Shown here: positions 1 through 8,202 of the stretch, in pieces
Position numbering within the stretch: position 1 is the first letter of the stretch
Layout of the letters: each line of letters begins with the position of its first letter
Origin: Pseudomonadota bacterium
GTDB lineage: Bacteria; Myxococcota_A; UBA796; SXON01
Length of the DNA: 45,398 bases
Direction: 5' to 3'
Assembly: GCA_005778355.1 (NCBI GenBank)
Contig: SXON01000191.1
Span: forward strand, 1-45,398
The notes under the pieces: generated by a model
Seen by the model: only the letters and a program-made list of their open reading frames with translations
Database searches by the model: none
What the model was told of the DNA's origin: nothing
Position numbers and translations under genes: made by a program

Positions 1-5
1 CCCAC

Positions 6-800
6 TCAGGGCAACCCGACCTTCACCCGCCCCACGCCCGCCGGCGTGACACACTTCCCGTCCTTGCCATCGCCGTCCACCAGGTACACCACCTCGCCGT
101 CGAGCGGCAATATCGACTCGGTCGACGCGGGTAGTGTCACGTTGAGCTTGGTTGGCGAGGACTCGAGGGACGGCCACCACCACAGGTGATGATCCCCGGC
201 GCCGTCGGCCACCGGGCCACTCACCGCGAGGAAACCGGACTTCCAGGGCACCAGCTCCCGGAAGGCCTCGCCGCCAAGGTTCACCTCGCGGGTTTCTGTC
301 ACACGGCCGGTCGTCCCGTCCACGACCAGGAGGAGCGCCTTGTCCCCCCGCATCGGGCCGCGCAGGCCGAGGAGGAGCCGCCCGTTGGTCACGGCCGCCC
401 CTTCGATGTTGAGCCCGCCCTTGTCGGGGGCCGTCCCCCGCGCCGCCACGCACTCGGCACAGGCCGCGAAGTCCAGGGTCAGCACGACGGGGTTGGCGTC
501 GAGCCGGAGGATCTTCTCCCTGTCCGTGCGCCGTTCGCCCTTCTTGTTGGTGCTGTGACTGCCCACAACCCAGAGGGTGGCGCCGTCCACGGCGAGGGCC
601 TCGATGTCGTCGACCGGCACGGGAAGCGCCTGCGTCCCGGTGGCGCGGAAGTTGTCGTCGTAGAAGAGCAGCCGATCGCCGATCTCGTTGTCGGCCACCA
701 CCCGCTGGCCGTTGACACTCACCAGCGCCGATGGCTCGCAGCTGCCGTCGAGCCCCTCGGCCGACTTGGCGCAGCTGATCGCTAGAAGGAAGCCGACCAT
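6..800 (-). CDS. DUF3616-like exported protein
   Basis: A 264-residue protein of the DUF3616 type, whose function is unknown. Family-like stretches are IEALAVDGATLWVVGSHS in the first third and NIEGAAVTNGRLLLGLRGP near the middle. Both fit a repeated beta-propeller-like pattern in which each blade compares a stored value with a displayed one. The N-terminus is short and hydrophobic and ends in a Cys at about residue 10 (LLAISC), so it may be a lipoprotein, although the lipobox is imperfect. The ATG at 798-800 was chosen because the frame upstream is the antisense of the neighbouring PEGA gene. This makes the start overlap the end of that gene by 19 bases, which suggests translational coupling as the last gene of the minus-strand cluster. 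Function is not known; the DUF3616 assignment is fairly firm. Confidence 0.72.
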   Translation of the reverse strand: MVGFLLAISCAKSAEGLDGSCEPSALVSVNGQRVVADNEIGDRLLFYDDNFRATGTQALPVPVDDIEALAVDGATLWVVGSHSTNKKGERRTDREKILRLDANPVVLTLDFAACAECVAARGTAPDKGGLNIEGAAVTNGRLLLGLRGPMRGDKALLLVVDGTTGRVTETREVNLGGEAFRELVPWKSGFLAVSGPVADGAGDHHLWWWPSLESSPTKLNVTLPASTESILPLDGEVVYLVDGDGKDGKCVTPAGVGRVKVGLP

Positions 801-2152
801 CCCACCATGCCACCGCCCGGAGCGGGCATGATCCACGGCGTGCTGTCGTCGACCAGCACCAGCACGAGGCCCGTGGCGCCGATGAGGCCGCCGGCGATCA
901 ACGTGCCGTAGAACAGGTTGCCGCTGGGCGCCACCGCGCTGTTCCAGTAGTCGTCGGCCTCTTCCTGTGCGCGCTGCTTGGCAGCCTCGCCCTCCACCTG
1001 GTCGACCTTGTCGGTGAGCGTCTGCCACTCGGCGTAGGCGTTGTTCGTTTGCAGGTAGAGGTAGCCGCCCGCGCCGCCCCCGATCACCGCGCCGAGCGCG
1101 ATCATCGTGCCACCGGCGATATCGAGGCCGGCCTTGGGGTTCTTCTTCTCCACCGAGGCCTTGGACTTGGTGGTGGTGGCCTTGGGTTCCTCGGCGGTGG
1201 CGCTGTGGCGCTCGGCGAAGCTCTGCGGCGCGAGGTCGGCGTCTTCCTCCGGCTCCTCGTCGAGCGAGTCCTCGTCCAACGCCGAGCCCTCGTCGATTTC
1301 CTCGGGCTCCTCGGGCTCCTCAGGCTCTTCCGCGTCGACCGGGGCTTCCTCGTCGTCGGCCTTCACGTCTTCGAGCGGTCCCTCGTCTTCCACGATCTGG
1401 GGTTCCGCCGCTGACTTCTGCTTCGCGCCGTCCTGGAGCGCGCGCTTGCCGGCGCCCCCCACGCCCTCCACCTCGCCCTCGTCGCCTCGGAAGAGCTTCA
1501 CCTTGAACACCATCGCGTCGCCGTCGCCCACGGCGATGGGGGCCTCGGCGTCGGTGTAGCCCTTGAGCGAGGCGCCGATGGTGTGCAAGCCCTCGTACAC
1601 GGCGGGCAGCGACACGGCGTCTTTGCCCACGTCTTTCCCGTCGAAGAGGATGGTGGCGCTACGCGGCTCCACCGAGATCTCCACGGTGCTCATGCCGAGG
1701 CGGTCGAGCGCGATCGGCAGGTCGAGCTTCTGCCCGCCCATGAGCTCGAGCGAGTAACTCACGGGGGCGTAGCCCTGCAGTTCCGCCTTCAGCTCGTAGG
1801 TGCCACACGGCAGGCCCACGGGCACGTTGGGGGAGAGCTTCACCTTGCCGTCGTTCACATCCACGACGGCCTGCGCCGGGGTGACTTGCACGGTGAGGGT
1901 GGCGAGCTGCTCGGCCGCGTCGATGGTGACCTTGTTGGACTTGGCCGCTGCCACCTCGACTTGGGCCGTGCCCAGGCTGCACTGGTCCTGGACGGTGACC
2001 ACGACCGTGCCCGGTGACAGGCCGCTGATCACGGCGGGGGTCTTGAAGCCGGTGTCTTCCCCGTTGATGAGGATCGATGCCCCGCGGATGTTGCTCGACA
2101 CTGCGAGTTCTTCGGCGTGGGCGGCGAGACTGAGCGCGAGAAGGGCAAGCAT
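782..2152 (-). CDS. PEGA-domain protein with acidic linker and C-terminal membrane segment
   Basis: A 456-residue envelope protein. It has a signal peptide (MLALLALSLAAHAEE), then PEGA-type repeats: ASILINGEDTGFKTP at residues 25-40, a middle unit near residues 75-130, and ATILFDGKDVGKDAV near residues 165-180. A very acidic low-complexity linker follows (about residues 235-315, EEPEEPEEPEE). A Gly/Ala-rich hydrophobic segment near residues 345-375 is probably membrane-spanning. PEGA domains are beta-sandwich modules found in surface or S-layer-linked proteins and often accompany Ser/Thr kinase or phosphatase signalling in Myxococcota. A PP2C gene lies directly upstream (67 bases away, same strand). 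I infer an envelope-anchored scaffold. Substrate and partner are unknown. Confidence 0.8.
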   Translation of the reverse strand: MLALLALSLAAHAEELAVSSNIRGASILINGEDTGFKTPAVISGLSPGTVVVTVQDQCSLGTAQVEVAAAKSNKVTIDAAEQLATLTVQVTPAQAVVDVNDGKVKLSPNVPVGLPCGTYELKAELQGYAPVSYSLELMGGQKLDLPIALDRLGMSTVEISVEPRSATILFDGKDVGKDAVSLPAVYEGLHTIGASLKGYTDAEAPIAVGDGDAMVFKVKLFRGDEGEVEGVGGAGKRALQDGAKQKSAAEPQIVEDEGPLEDVKADDEEAPVDAEEPEEPEEPEEIDEGSALDEDSLDEEPEEDADLAPQSFAERHSATAEEPKATTTKSKASVEKKNPKAGLDIAGGTMIALGAVIGGGAGGYLYLQTNNAYAEWQTLTDKVDQVEGEAAKQRAQEEADDYWNSAVAPSGNLFYGTLIAGGLIGATGLVLVLVDDSTPWIMPAPGGGMVGWSASF

Positions 2153-2219
2153 GGCGGCCGGCGTCTACAACGGTTTCACACGGCCCGCCACTCCCGGGGC
2201 CCCGCGGAATCTTGACGGA

Positions 2220-2984
2220 TCAAGCCTTGCGCGTGAAGTCGGTGCGCCCGGAGAAGGTGGTCTCGTCGTTGGGATCGGTCTCCACCGCGAGCACGTCGAC
2301 CACCACGGCGGTGGCGTCGTCGCGACCCCCGCGGCGATTCACCTCGGCGATGATCGCGTGGGCCGCGCGCTGGGGCGAGCCGCCCGTGGCCCACCAGGCG
2401 TCGAGCAGCTCGTCGGGCTGGATCACCTCGGTCACCCCGTCGCTGACAATCAAGTAGAGGTCGCCCACGAACAAGGGCTCCTGCCAGATCTGCATGACGT
2501 CCGCGATGTGCGGGCCCATGCCCACGTAGGCGCCGAGGCTCCGGCCGCCCTTGTGAGACTGGGTGATGCGCACGCACTCGCCGTGGCGCACCCGGTAGAG
2601 CTGCGAGTCGCCCACGTGCACCACGTTGGCCTGCCCGTAGGCGAGCCAGAGCACCGAGCAGGTGCAGGCGGCCTGGGCATGACCGAGACCGCGCAGCTCC
2701 CAGTCGACCTCCGACACCAGCTGGGCGAGCGAGCTCACCTTCGGCTCGGCGAAGCGGTCGAAGAAGGTGTCGATTCGGGAGCACACGGTTTCTGCGGCCT
2801 CGCGCCCGCGGGGGACGGTGCTCACGCCGTCGGCCACCATGAAGATCGAGCCCTTGCGGAAGAAGGACACCGCGAGGTGATTCACGTCGAGGATGCGGTA
2901 CTGGTCTTCGTTCGCGGCGTGCTTGGGCCCCGTGCGCGTGGAGGCCGCGCCCACCGCGTAGGGCAGCGTCGGGACGTGCCTCAC
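2220..2984 (-). CDS. PP2C-family Ser/Thr protein phosphatase
   Basis: A 254-residue stand-alone PP2C (PPM) metal-dependent phosphatase. The family motifs appear in order: NEDQ near the N-terminus, ADGVST (the metal-binding Asp-Gly), HVGDSQLYR, SDGVTE, and RDDATAVVV near the C-terminus. Together they supply the Asp residues for the two-metal centre. There is no membrane segment or sensor domain, so it should be cytoplasmic and remove phosphate from Ser/Thr-phosphorylated proteins. The start is ambiguous. A GTG at 2984 overlaps the TGA of the upstream gene by four bases (GTGA), which is typical of coupled genes; a GTG at 2999 would add five residues. No kinase gene lies nearby. Family assignment is secure; the target is unknown. 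Confidence 0.9.
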   Translation of the reverse strand: MRHVPTLPYAVGAASTRTGPKHAANEDQYRILDVNHLAVSFFRKGSIFMVADGVSTVPRGREAAETVCSRIDTFFDRFAEPKVSSLAQLVSEVDWELRGLGHAQAACTCSVLWLAYGQANVVHVGDSQLYRVRHGECVRITQSHKGGRSLGAYVGMGPHIADVMQIWQEPLFVGDLYLIVSDGVTEVIQPDELLDAWWATGGSPQRAAHAIIAEVNRRGGRDDATAVVVDVLAVETDPNDETTFSGRTDFTRKA

Positions 2985-4237
2985 GCCCGCCTGCGCCACG
3001 CGAGCGAGAGGGCTGCCAGGCTCGCGAACAACGACGGCACCGCCATCCCCGGCGACTGGCAGCCGCAGCTGGTGGTTTCCGCCGTGACCACCTTGTCTTC
3101 ACCCACGTCTTGTCCCTCGTCGGTGCTCACGCCGGTGCCGGCGAGGCTCACGCGGATGTCGGGGTAGGCGGGGTCGTTCGAGGTGAGCACCAGCTCGGCG
3201 CTCGTGGCCCCCTCGGTGGTGGGCGTGAAGGTGACGACGAGGCCGTCTTCGGTGCCGGGGACGGCGTTGAAGGTGGTGGGGTAGACGGTGAAGGCGGCGT
3301 CGCCCTCGATGGTGGCATTGCCGTACAAGTTGAGGTTGCCCGCGTTCTGCACCGGGATGTTGACGGTGGCGAGCGCGCCGAGCTCCACCTCGCCGAGGTC
3401 TTCCGCGTCGGAGCCAGGGACCAGCATCGGCATCGGGAAGGTGTAGGCGGTGGGCTCGAAGTCCTGGAGGAAGCTGTCGCTCAACAGCTCCAGCGGGTAC
3501 TCGAAGCTCACGATGGGGATGGTGCCGATGATCGGCGCCGAGACACTGATTGTTGGCGCGAAAACCAGCGCGATGCTGCCGCTGTACTCGCCCCGGTACA
3601 CCGAGTCGACGATGAACTCGGCGGCCTGCTCCGGGGTGAGCACCACCGCCTCGTCTTCCGACGTGACGACGCCCTCGTTGACGATCCACTGCACGCCGGC
3701 GAAGCCGACGGTGAAGGTGGGTGTCATGTCGGCGTAGAAGTCGAGCGAGACGCCCGCGAAGATCTCGTAGCTGTACTGGATGAGCTGCGTGCTGTCGGTG
3801 GTGTCGACGATCTCGACGTACTCTTGCACCGCGCCGGGCAAGACGAAGGGGTCGAAGCGCTCGCTGCCGTCCATGTTGAGCGTGCGATGGTCGAGCTCGC
3901 TCTCATAGGTGCCAAGCCCGTACTCGGAGAGGTCGACCTTCACGCTGGTGATCGCGTCGAGCGAGGCGGAGAGCGAGAAGAGCCCGGTGTCGGGGTCGCC
4001 GGTGGCGAGCCAGGTGACGTTGTCGGGCCACGTGAGGTCGGCGAACCCCTCCATCAAGACGCTGGTGCCGCCGTTCGACTCCACCCGGAACTCCACCCCG
4101 ATGGGGCTGCCGTCGGGGATCATGCCGGTGCTGAACTCGATGTTCTCGAAGATGCCGGCCTCGTCGACGAGGCGAACATCTTGTGATTCGGACTCGTAGG
4201 CGGCCGCGACGGCGGCGAGGAGGAGGAGGCTATTCAT
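2981..4237 (-). CDS. Exported protein with choice-of-anchor-D/Hydin-type domain and MYXO-CTERM-like tag
   Basis: A 418-residue exported protein. After a short signal peptide (MNSLLLLAAVAAAYE) comes a long region of about 260 residues that I cannot name. An Ig-like module of the ASPM-SPD-2-Hydin / choice-of-anchor D type follows at about residues 275-375, recognisable from LGEVELGALATVNIPVQN and VLTSNDPAYPDIRVSLAGTG. The C-terminus carries Cys residues (TTSCGCQSP), a hydrophobic stretch and a final Arg cluster (WRRRA). That arrangement is characteristic of the MYXO-CTERM surface-sorting signal of Myxococcota. I infer a cell-surface protein processed at the Cys and attached to the outer membrane. 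It lies 22 bases downstream of the membrane-protein gene and overlaps the PP2C start. Confidence 0.72.
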   Translation of the reverse strand: MNSLLLLAAVAAAYESESQDVRLVDEAGIFENIEFSTGMIPDGSPIGVEFRVESNGGTSVLMEGFADLTWPDNVTWLATGDPDTGLFSLSASLDAITSVKVDLSEYGLGTYESELDHRTLNMDGSERFDPFVLPGAVQEYVEIVDTTDSTQLIQYSYEIFAGVSLDFYADMTPTFTVGFAGVQWIVNEGVVTSEDEAVVLTPEQAAEFIVDSVYRGEYSGSIALVFAPTISVSAPIIGTIPIVSFEYPLELLSDSFLQDFEPTAYTFPMPMLVPGSDAEDLGEVELGALATVNIPVQNAGNLNLYGNATIEGDAAFTVYPTTFNAVPGTEDGLVVTFTPTTEGATSAELVLTSNDPAYPDIRVSLAGTGVSTDEGQDVGEDKVVTAETTSCGCQSPGMAVPSLFASLAALSLAWRRRA

Positions 4238-4259
4238 GGCGCGCGTAGTCTAGCCGAAG

Positions 4260-5936
4260 CTAGGGCGCGACGAGTGGCCACAAGAGCGCGTGGTCGGCGC
4301 GGATGGGCTCGCCGAGAACCGGCGTGAGCACCGCCTCCACTCTCCCGTCGTGTGAGCGTTCGCGGAAGGTGACGGCGACCGCCGTGTAGCCGCGCTCGCG
4401 GAGCGCTCGCAGATCCGCCGCCAGCGTGGGCAAGCTGGGTGCGGCCAGCTGGGGACGATCAGTGAGGTTGCCGAGGCGCGTGAGCTCGTGCAGTGCGAGC
4501 CACTCGCGGCCGGAGGTGGCCCAGTTGTCGAGACGCTCGATGGGCACGCCCGACGAGGGCTGCCCGGTGGCGATCTGCATGGCGACGGCGCGCAGTCGCG
4601 ACTCCTCGTTGCTCTCAGCCGCGAGGGACAGGTCGGCGATCGGCCCGGTGATGCCTGCCTCGGAGAGGGCGCTGGGGCTGAGCTCCGCCATCGTCGGGAG
4701 GGCCACCGTGGCTCTGGGCCAGGGCACAAGGTCGTGCGCCAGCATGTCGTACACGGCCAGCGGCACGAGGAGCGCGAGCCAACGCCAGCGCATCGCGAGC
4801 GAGGCGAGCACGGGGAGCGTGATCGCGGGCAGAGCCAGGAAGCGTGCCGGGAAGTTGATCGCCTCGGCGTGCTTCGCCATCTCCGCGTTCATCCATGTGA
4901 AGGGAAGAACTAGGGTGAAGGTGCCGAACTTCAGGATCTGGTCGTTCCACCAGATCACGCTGCCGAGGGCGAGCAGGATGCCCACGCCCGACACCGCCAC
5001 CCAGGGGTAGGCCCTCCGCGGCGCGGCACCGATGCCGATCAGGGCGAGGCAGAGCGTGCCCCAGCCGAGGTAGCGTCCACCGGTGTACGCACGTTCCTGC
5101 CGGTGGTCGGGCTCCGGGCTCGCCTCGCGCCAGGTGACCAGGTGGTCGAGGTGGGCGGCCGACAGGCGATAACCATGGCGGACCGCCCCGTGTTCCTCGA
5201 GCACCTCGGGCGGCGGGTCGCCCCGGTAGGTGGTGGAGAAGCTCTCGAGGGTGGGCACGGCGAGCGCGAGGCCGAGGCCGGCGGCGAGGGCGTAGCCGCC
5301 GAGCAGCTTCAGCGATGGACGCAGGGTGACCAGCGCCCACGTCGACACGGCGAGGGCGAGGAAAAGGCCGTGGTAGAAACAGGCCACCACGCAGCTGGCG
5401 AGCGTGAGCCCCAGCGCGAGGAACCAGCGCCACCGGCGCGTGTGGTGGGCCTGGTAGAGCACGGCGAGGCCGAGCGGGATCCACCACGTTTGCCTTAGCT
5501 CCCCCACGCCCACGTGAAGCGTGAAGGCCACGAAGCTGCTCGCCTGCGCCAGCGCCGCCGCCGCGTGCGCCCCGAGTCGCGACCCGGAGACCAGGCTCGC
5601 GAGCCACCCGGTGCACAGGCCCACGAGCGTCACGTGGACGAGCGCGAGCACGTTGGACAGCGCCACCGGAGGGAGCGGCAGGACCACCGCGGCCAGGCCA
5701 TTGAGTGGCTCGATGGGGTAAAGCTCCATGCCCTCGGGAAAGTTCACCAGCGTGGTGAGCAGCCCGGGTGTCCCGCCGAGCGCCTCCTGCCGCATCCACC
5801 ACAGGTTCCAGAGGTGCTTGACGGTGTCGCTCTCCACGCTGCCCACGGCCTCGGTGCCCAGGTGCGCGGCCAGGGGCCACGTGAGCAGCACGGCGAGCGC
5901 GATCGACTGCGCGAGGAGAAGGACAAGAGACTTCAA
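4260..5936 (-). CDS. Polytopic membrane protein, GT-C glycosyltransferase-like
   Basis: About 558 residues with some 10-12 hydrophobic segments across the first 420 residues and a soluble C-terminal region of about 130 residues. The first helix starts right at the N-terminus (LKSLVLLLAQSIALAVLLTW). An acidic extracytoplasmic loop follows (ESDTVKHLWNLWWM). Such a loop after TM1 and the overall layout resemble GT-C-fold glycosyltransferases and YfhO-like proteins, which use polyprenyl-linked sugars. I do not see a motif that settles it, so this is inference. The start is taken as TTG at 5936 because no ATG or GTG in frame sits near the first helix and longer versions run into the divergent gene. 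Only 45 bases separate it from the divergent pseudouridine synthase gene, so promoters must overlap there. It may head the minus-strand cluster down to position 6. Confidence 0.68.
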   Translation of the reverse strand: MKSLVLLLAQSIALAVLLTWPLAAHLGTEAVGSVESDTVKHLWNLWWMRQEALGGTPGLLTTLVNFPEGMELYPIEPLNGLAAVVLPLPPVALSNVLALVHVTLVGLCTGWLASLVSGSRLGAHAAAALAQASSFVAFTLHVGVGELRQTWWIPLGLAVLYQAHHTRRWRWFLALGLTLASCVVACFYHGLFLALAVSTWALVTLRPSLKLLGGYALAAGLGLALAVPTLESFSTTYRGDPPPEVLEEHGAVRHGYRLSAAHLDHLVTWREASPEPDHRQERAYTGGRYLGWGTLCLALIGIGAAPRRAYPWVAVSGVGILLALGSVIWWNDQILKFGTFTLVLPFTWMNAEMAKHAEAINFPARFLALPAITLPVLASLAMRWRWLALLVPLAVYDMLAHDLVPWPRATVALPTMAELSPSALSEAGITGPIADLSLAAESNEESRLRAVAMQIATGQPSSGVPIERLDNWATSGREWLALHELTRLGNLTDRPQLAAPSLPTLAADLRALRERGYTAVAVTFRERSHDGRVEAVLTPVLGEPIRADHALLWPLVAP

Positions 5937-5981
5937 GCGGGCGCCTCGTATCGTGGCCGGGAGAGGGGATACTGCGACAAG

Positions 5982-6599
5982 GTGATCCTGGGCGAGTGTG
6001 CCGATCTGCGTTTCGTCGACAAGCCGGCCGGGCTCCCGGTCTTCCCGCCCCACGCCGACCCAACGGGCGACTGTCTCTTGCGACGCTACCTCGCGGCGGT
6101 GAACCCCCCTCCCGATTTCCCCGCCGGTTTCGAGGGCGGGATCGCCCATCGACTCGACAACCTCACCTCGGGCTTCCTGGTGGTGGCCAAGACCCCGGAG
6201 GCACTGGCGCAAGTGCGCGCGGAGTGGCGCCAACTGCGCAAGTTCTACCGCTTTCGTTCGGAGGGCGCGCTCGCCGCCCCGCTCACCGTCGAGGCCCCGA
6301 TCGCCCACCACCCCCGCCGGGCCGACCGGGTGTTGGTCCGGCACAGCGCGCGGCAGGCCCATCGCGGCAAGTGGCTGCCGGCCTGGACGCGCATTGTCCC
6401 CCTGGGCCAGGGCTGGTTCGAGGCGGAGATTCGCACCGGCGTGATGCACCAGGTGCGCGCCCACGCGGCCTTCGCCGGGGTTCCCCTCCTGGGCGACGCG
6501 CTCTACGGGGGCGGCGCTGGGGTCCCCACGCTGGTCCACGTGGCCATCGAGGGCCCGAGGTGGTCATTCCACCTGCCGGATCCCCCTGGTCCCCGATAA
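5982..6599 (+). CDS. RluA-family RNA pseudouridine synthase
   Basis: A 205-residue protein with the RluA catalytic motif HRLDNLTSGFLVVAKT. D59, in HRLD, is the expected catalytic Asp. The usual entry FVDKPAGLPVFP lies near the N-terminus, and a C-terminal GVMHQVRAHAAFAGVPLLGD block is typical of the family (consensus HQIRxH.a..G.pi.GD). It isomerises uridine to pseudouridine in rRNA or tRNA. There is no N-terminal S4 RNA-binding domain, so it is a short form. GTG at 5982 is used as start because it lies just before the first conserved strand. Which RNA position is modified cannot be told from sequence. Confidence 0.85.
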   Translation: MILGECADLRFVDKPAGLPVFPPHADPTGDCLLRRYLAAVNPPPDFPAGFEGGIAHRLDNLTSGFLVVAKTPEALAQVRAEWRQLRKFYRFRSEGALAAPLTVEAPIAHHPRRADRVLVRHSARQAHRGKWLPAWTRIVPLGQGWFEAEIRTGVMHQVRAHAAFAGVPLLGDALYGGGAGVPTLVHVAIEGPRWSFHLPDPPGPR

Positions 6600-6608
6600 G
6601 GCGCGGCC

Positions 6609-7430
6609 GTGCCCTGGTTCGACCAGCACGCGGGCGACGACCCCCGCGCCTTCCTCGAGCGCCTCGACGAGCTGATCGCCGAGGCGGGCGTGCTCGACGC
6701 GCTCGCCCTCTGCGCGGGGCCTGCCGGTCTACGTCGCTTCGTGGTGCGCGCTGAGCTGCGCGAGGGGCGCGTGCGCGTGGTGGGCCTTGATGCCCCTCGC
6801 CTTGCCCGGGGTGGCGGCCCGCCCTCCGCCTTCGAGGCGGGCGCCTCCAAGTTGGAGACCGCTCTCACCGAGCTGCGGCGACGTTTGCCGAGGCACCAGG
6901 CCTTCTCGCAGGTGTCGGTTGGCTTCGTGCGCGACACGGTCGTTGTGCGCGACGGCGCCGCCCGCGACGCGGAGCGAGGCGGCGAACCGGAGGTGTCATT
7001 CCGCTTCGACGACGATGGCCAGGGCTACGGCGTGGAGAGGCTGCGTCAACCGGTGGGCGAGTGTGCGCCGATGGAAGACCCCGCCTACCTCCGCGCCCTC
7101 GCCGACTGGGCCTCGCGCATCGAGGAGGTGCGGGGGAACTGGCAAATCGCGCGGGGCGATTGGATGTTCGAGTCCAGTCGTCTCGACGATGGTGAGCGCG
7201 CGTCGATCGCCACCGCGCTGGGCACCTGGCACCCCACGCAGCGCCGATTCTCGTGGTTGCTCGCCACGCCTGCGGGCGAGGAGGCGCCCTTCGTGGAGCC
7301 AGATGTCTTCGTGGACCTCGCAGGCGCCACCGAGCTCGCGTGTTTCGCGGCGGCCCGCCTCGGCGCGGCGGGCGTGTTCCAGGGGACCTCGGAACAAGGC
7401 CAGCAGTTCTTCGCCGCGCTCAGGGACTAG
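6609..7430 (+). CDS. Hypothetical cytoplasmic protein
   Basis: A 273-residue soluble protein starting at GTG, nine bases after the pseudouridine synthase gene and probably co-transcribed with it. It has no signal peptide, no membrane segment and no motif I recognise. A Trp-containing middle section (EEVRGNWQIARGDWMFESS) and the C-terminal GWF-like composition do not match a family I can name. Codon use and the absence of competing frames support it as real. Function unknown. Confidence 0.65.
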   Translation: MPWFDQHAGDDPRAFLERLDELIAEAGVLDALALCAGPAGLRRFVVRAELREGRVRVVGLDAPRLARGGGPPSAFEAGASKLETALTELRRRLPRHQAFSQVSVGFVRDTVVVRDGAARDAERGGEPEVSFRFDDDGQGYGVERLRQPVGECAPMEDPAYLRALADWASRIEEVRGNWQIARGDWMFESSRLDDGERASIATALGTWHPTQRRFSWLLATPAGEEAPFVEPDVFVDLAGATELACFAAARLGAAGVFQGTSEQGQQFFAALRD

Positions 7431-7470
7431 GGTGAGCGGGGCGCGTCGTGCCGGTTAACCCCCGGCACCC

Positions 7471-8202
7471 ATGATCCTCGCCCTTCTCCTTGGTTGCGCC
7501 ACGCCCATCTGGGGCGTGTGGATGTTCACCCTCGACGTCACCCCCACCACGGGCGACGAGTGCAGTACGACGGTCACCCACAACTTCGCTGGCGCGCACG
7601 AGCCGGAAGCGGCCACCGAGGAGAGCCCGTGGGTGGAGGAGAGCACGTCGTCGCAGAGCGCGTCCGTGTTTTTCGGTCGCGTGGAAGAGTCGGGCGCGGG
7701 GCTCGTCTTGCTCGTGGGCACGGAGATCTACCCGGGCAAGAACAACGAGGATGGAAGCTCTGAGTTTAGTTGGAAGGGCTCGGAGAGCGGCACCTACGAC
7801 AAGACCCACGCCAGCGGCTACGCCTATGCCCAGGCCTACGACGATCAGTACTCTGAAACGGTGAAAGGCACCTTCAACAACGAGGTTTTCACGGGCACCT
7901 TGAGCCAGAGCCTGGCGAGCTTCGACAAGTGGGACGAGTCCGACACGTGGAGCAACGAGGCCGCGATGACGATCGGCGAGAACGGCGTGATCCCGTCGTC
8001 GAGCTACCTCGTGCTCACCGATGGCATGGGCAACGAGCAGCCCGTCACCAACACCCGCGGCGCCTACGATTGCGACAGCGCGGGCTGCACGCTGAGCGTG
8101 GAGTCGGCCTGCGCCTACAGCTACGACCTCACCGGCCAGCTCACCGATCTCGAGGACGACGATCGTTGGGCCCGCGACGCCGCGCAGCCTGCCGGCATCT
8201 AG
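7471..8202 (+). CDS. Putative lipoprotein
   Basis: A 243-residue protein with a very short type II signal peptide (MILALLLGC) whose lipobox is LLLGC, so Cys9 is the predicted lipidation site. The mature part is Ser/Thr/Asp/Glu-rich with alternating polar and hydrophobic positions, suggesting beta structure. There are two Cys residues in a DCDSAGC segment and one more Cys in VESACAY. No family recognised. Its stop codon directly abuts the GTG of the FadL-like gene, implying one transcript and possibly a shared outer-membrane role. Confidence 0.72.
   Translation: MILALLLGCATPIWGVWMFTLDVTPTTGDECSTTVTHNFAGAHEPEAATEESPWVEESTSSQSASVFFGRVEESGAGLVLLVGTEIYPGKNNEDGSSEFSWKGSESGTYDKTHASGYAYAQAYDDQYSETVKGTFNNEVFTGTLSQSLASFDKWDESDTWSNEAAMTIGENGVIPSSSYLVLTDGMGNEQPVTNTRGAYDCDSAGCTLSVESACAYSYDLTGQLTDLEDDDRWARDAAQPAGI

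Noticed and set aside
5514..5981. N-terminal extension of the pseudouridine synthase.
   Set aside because: The extension is antisense to the divergent membrane protein; the family sequence begins at 5982.
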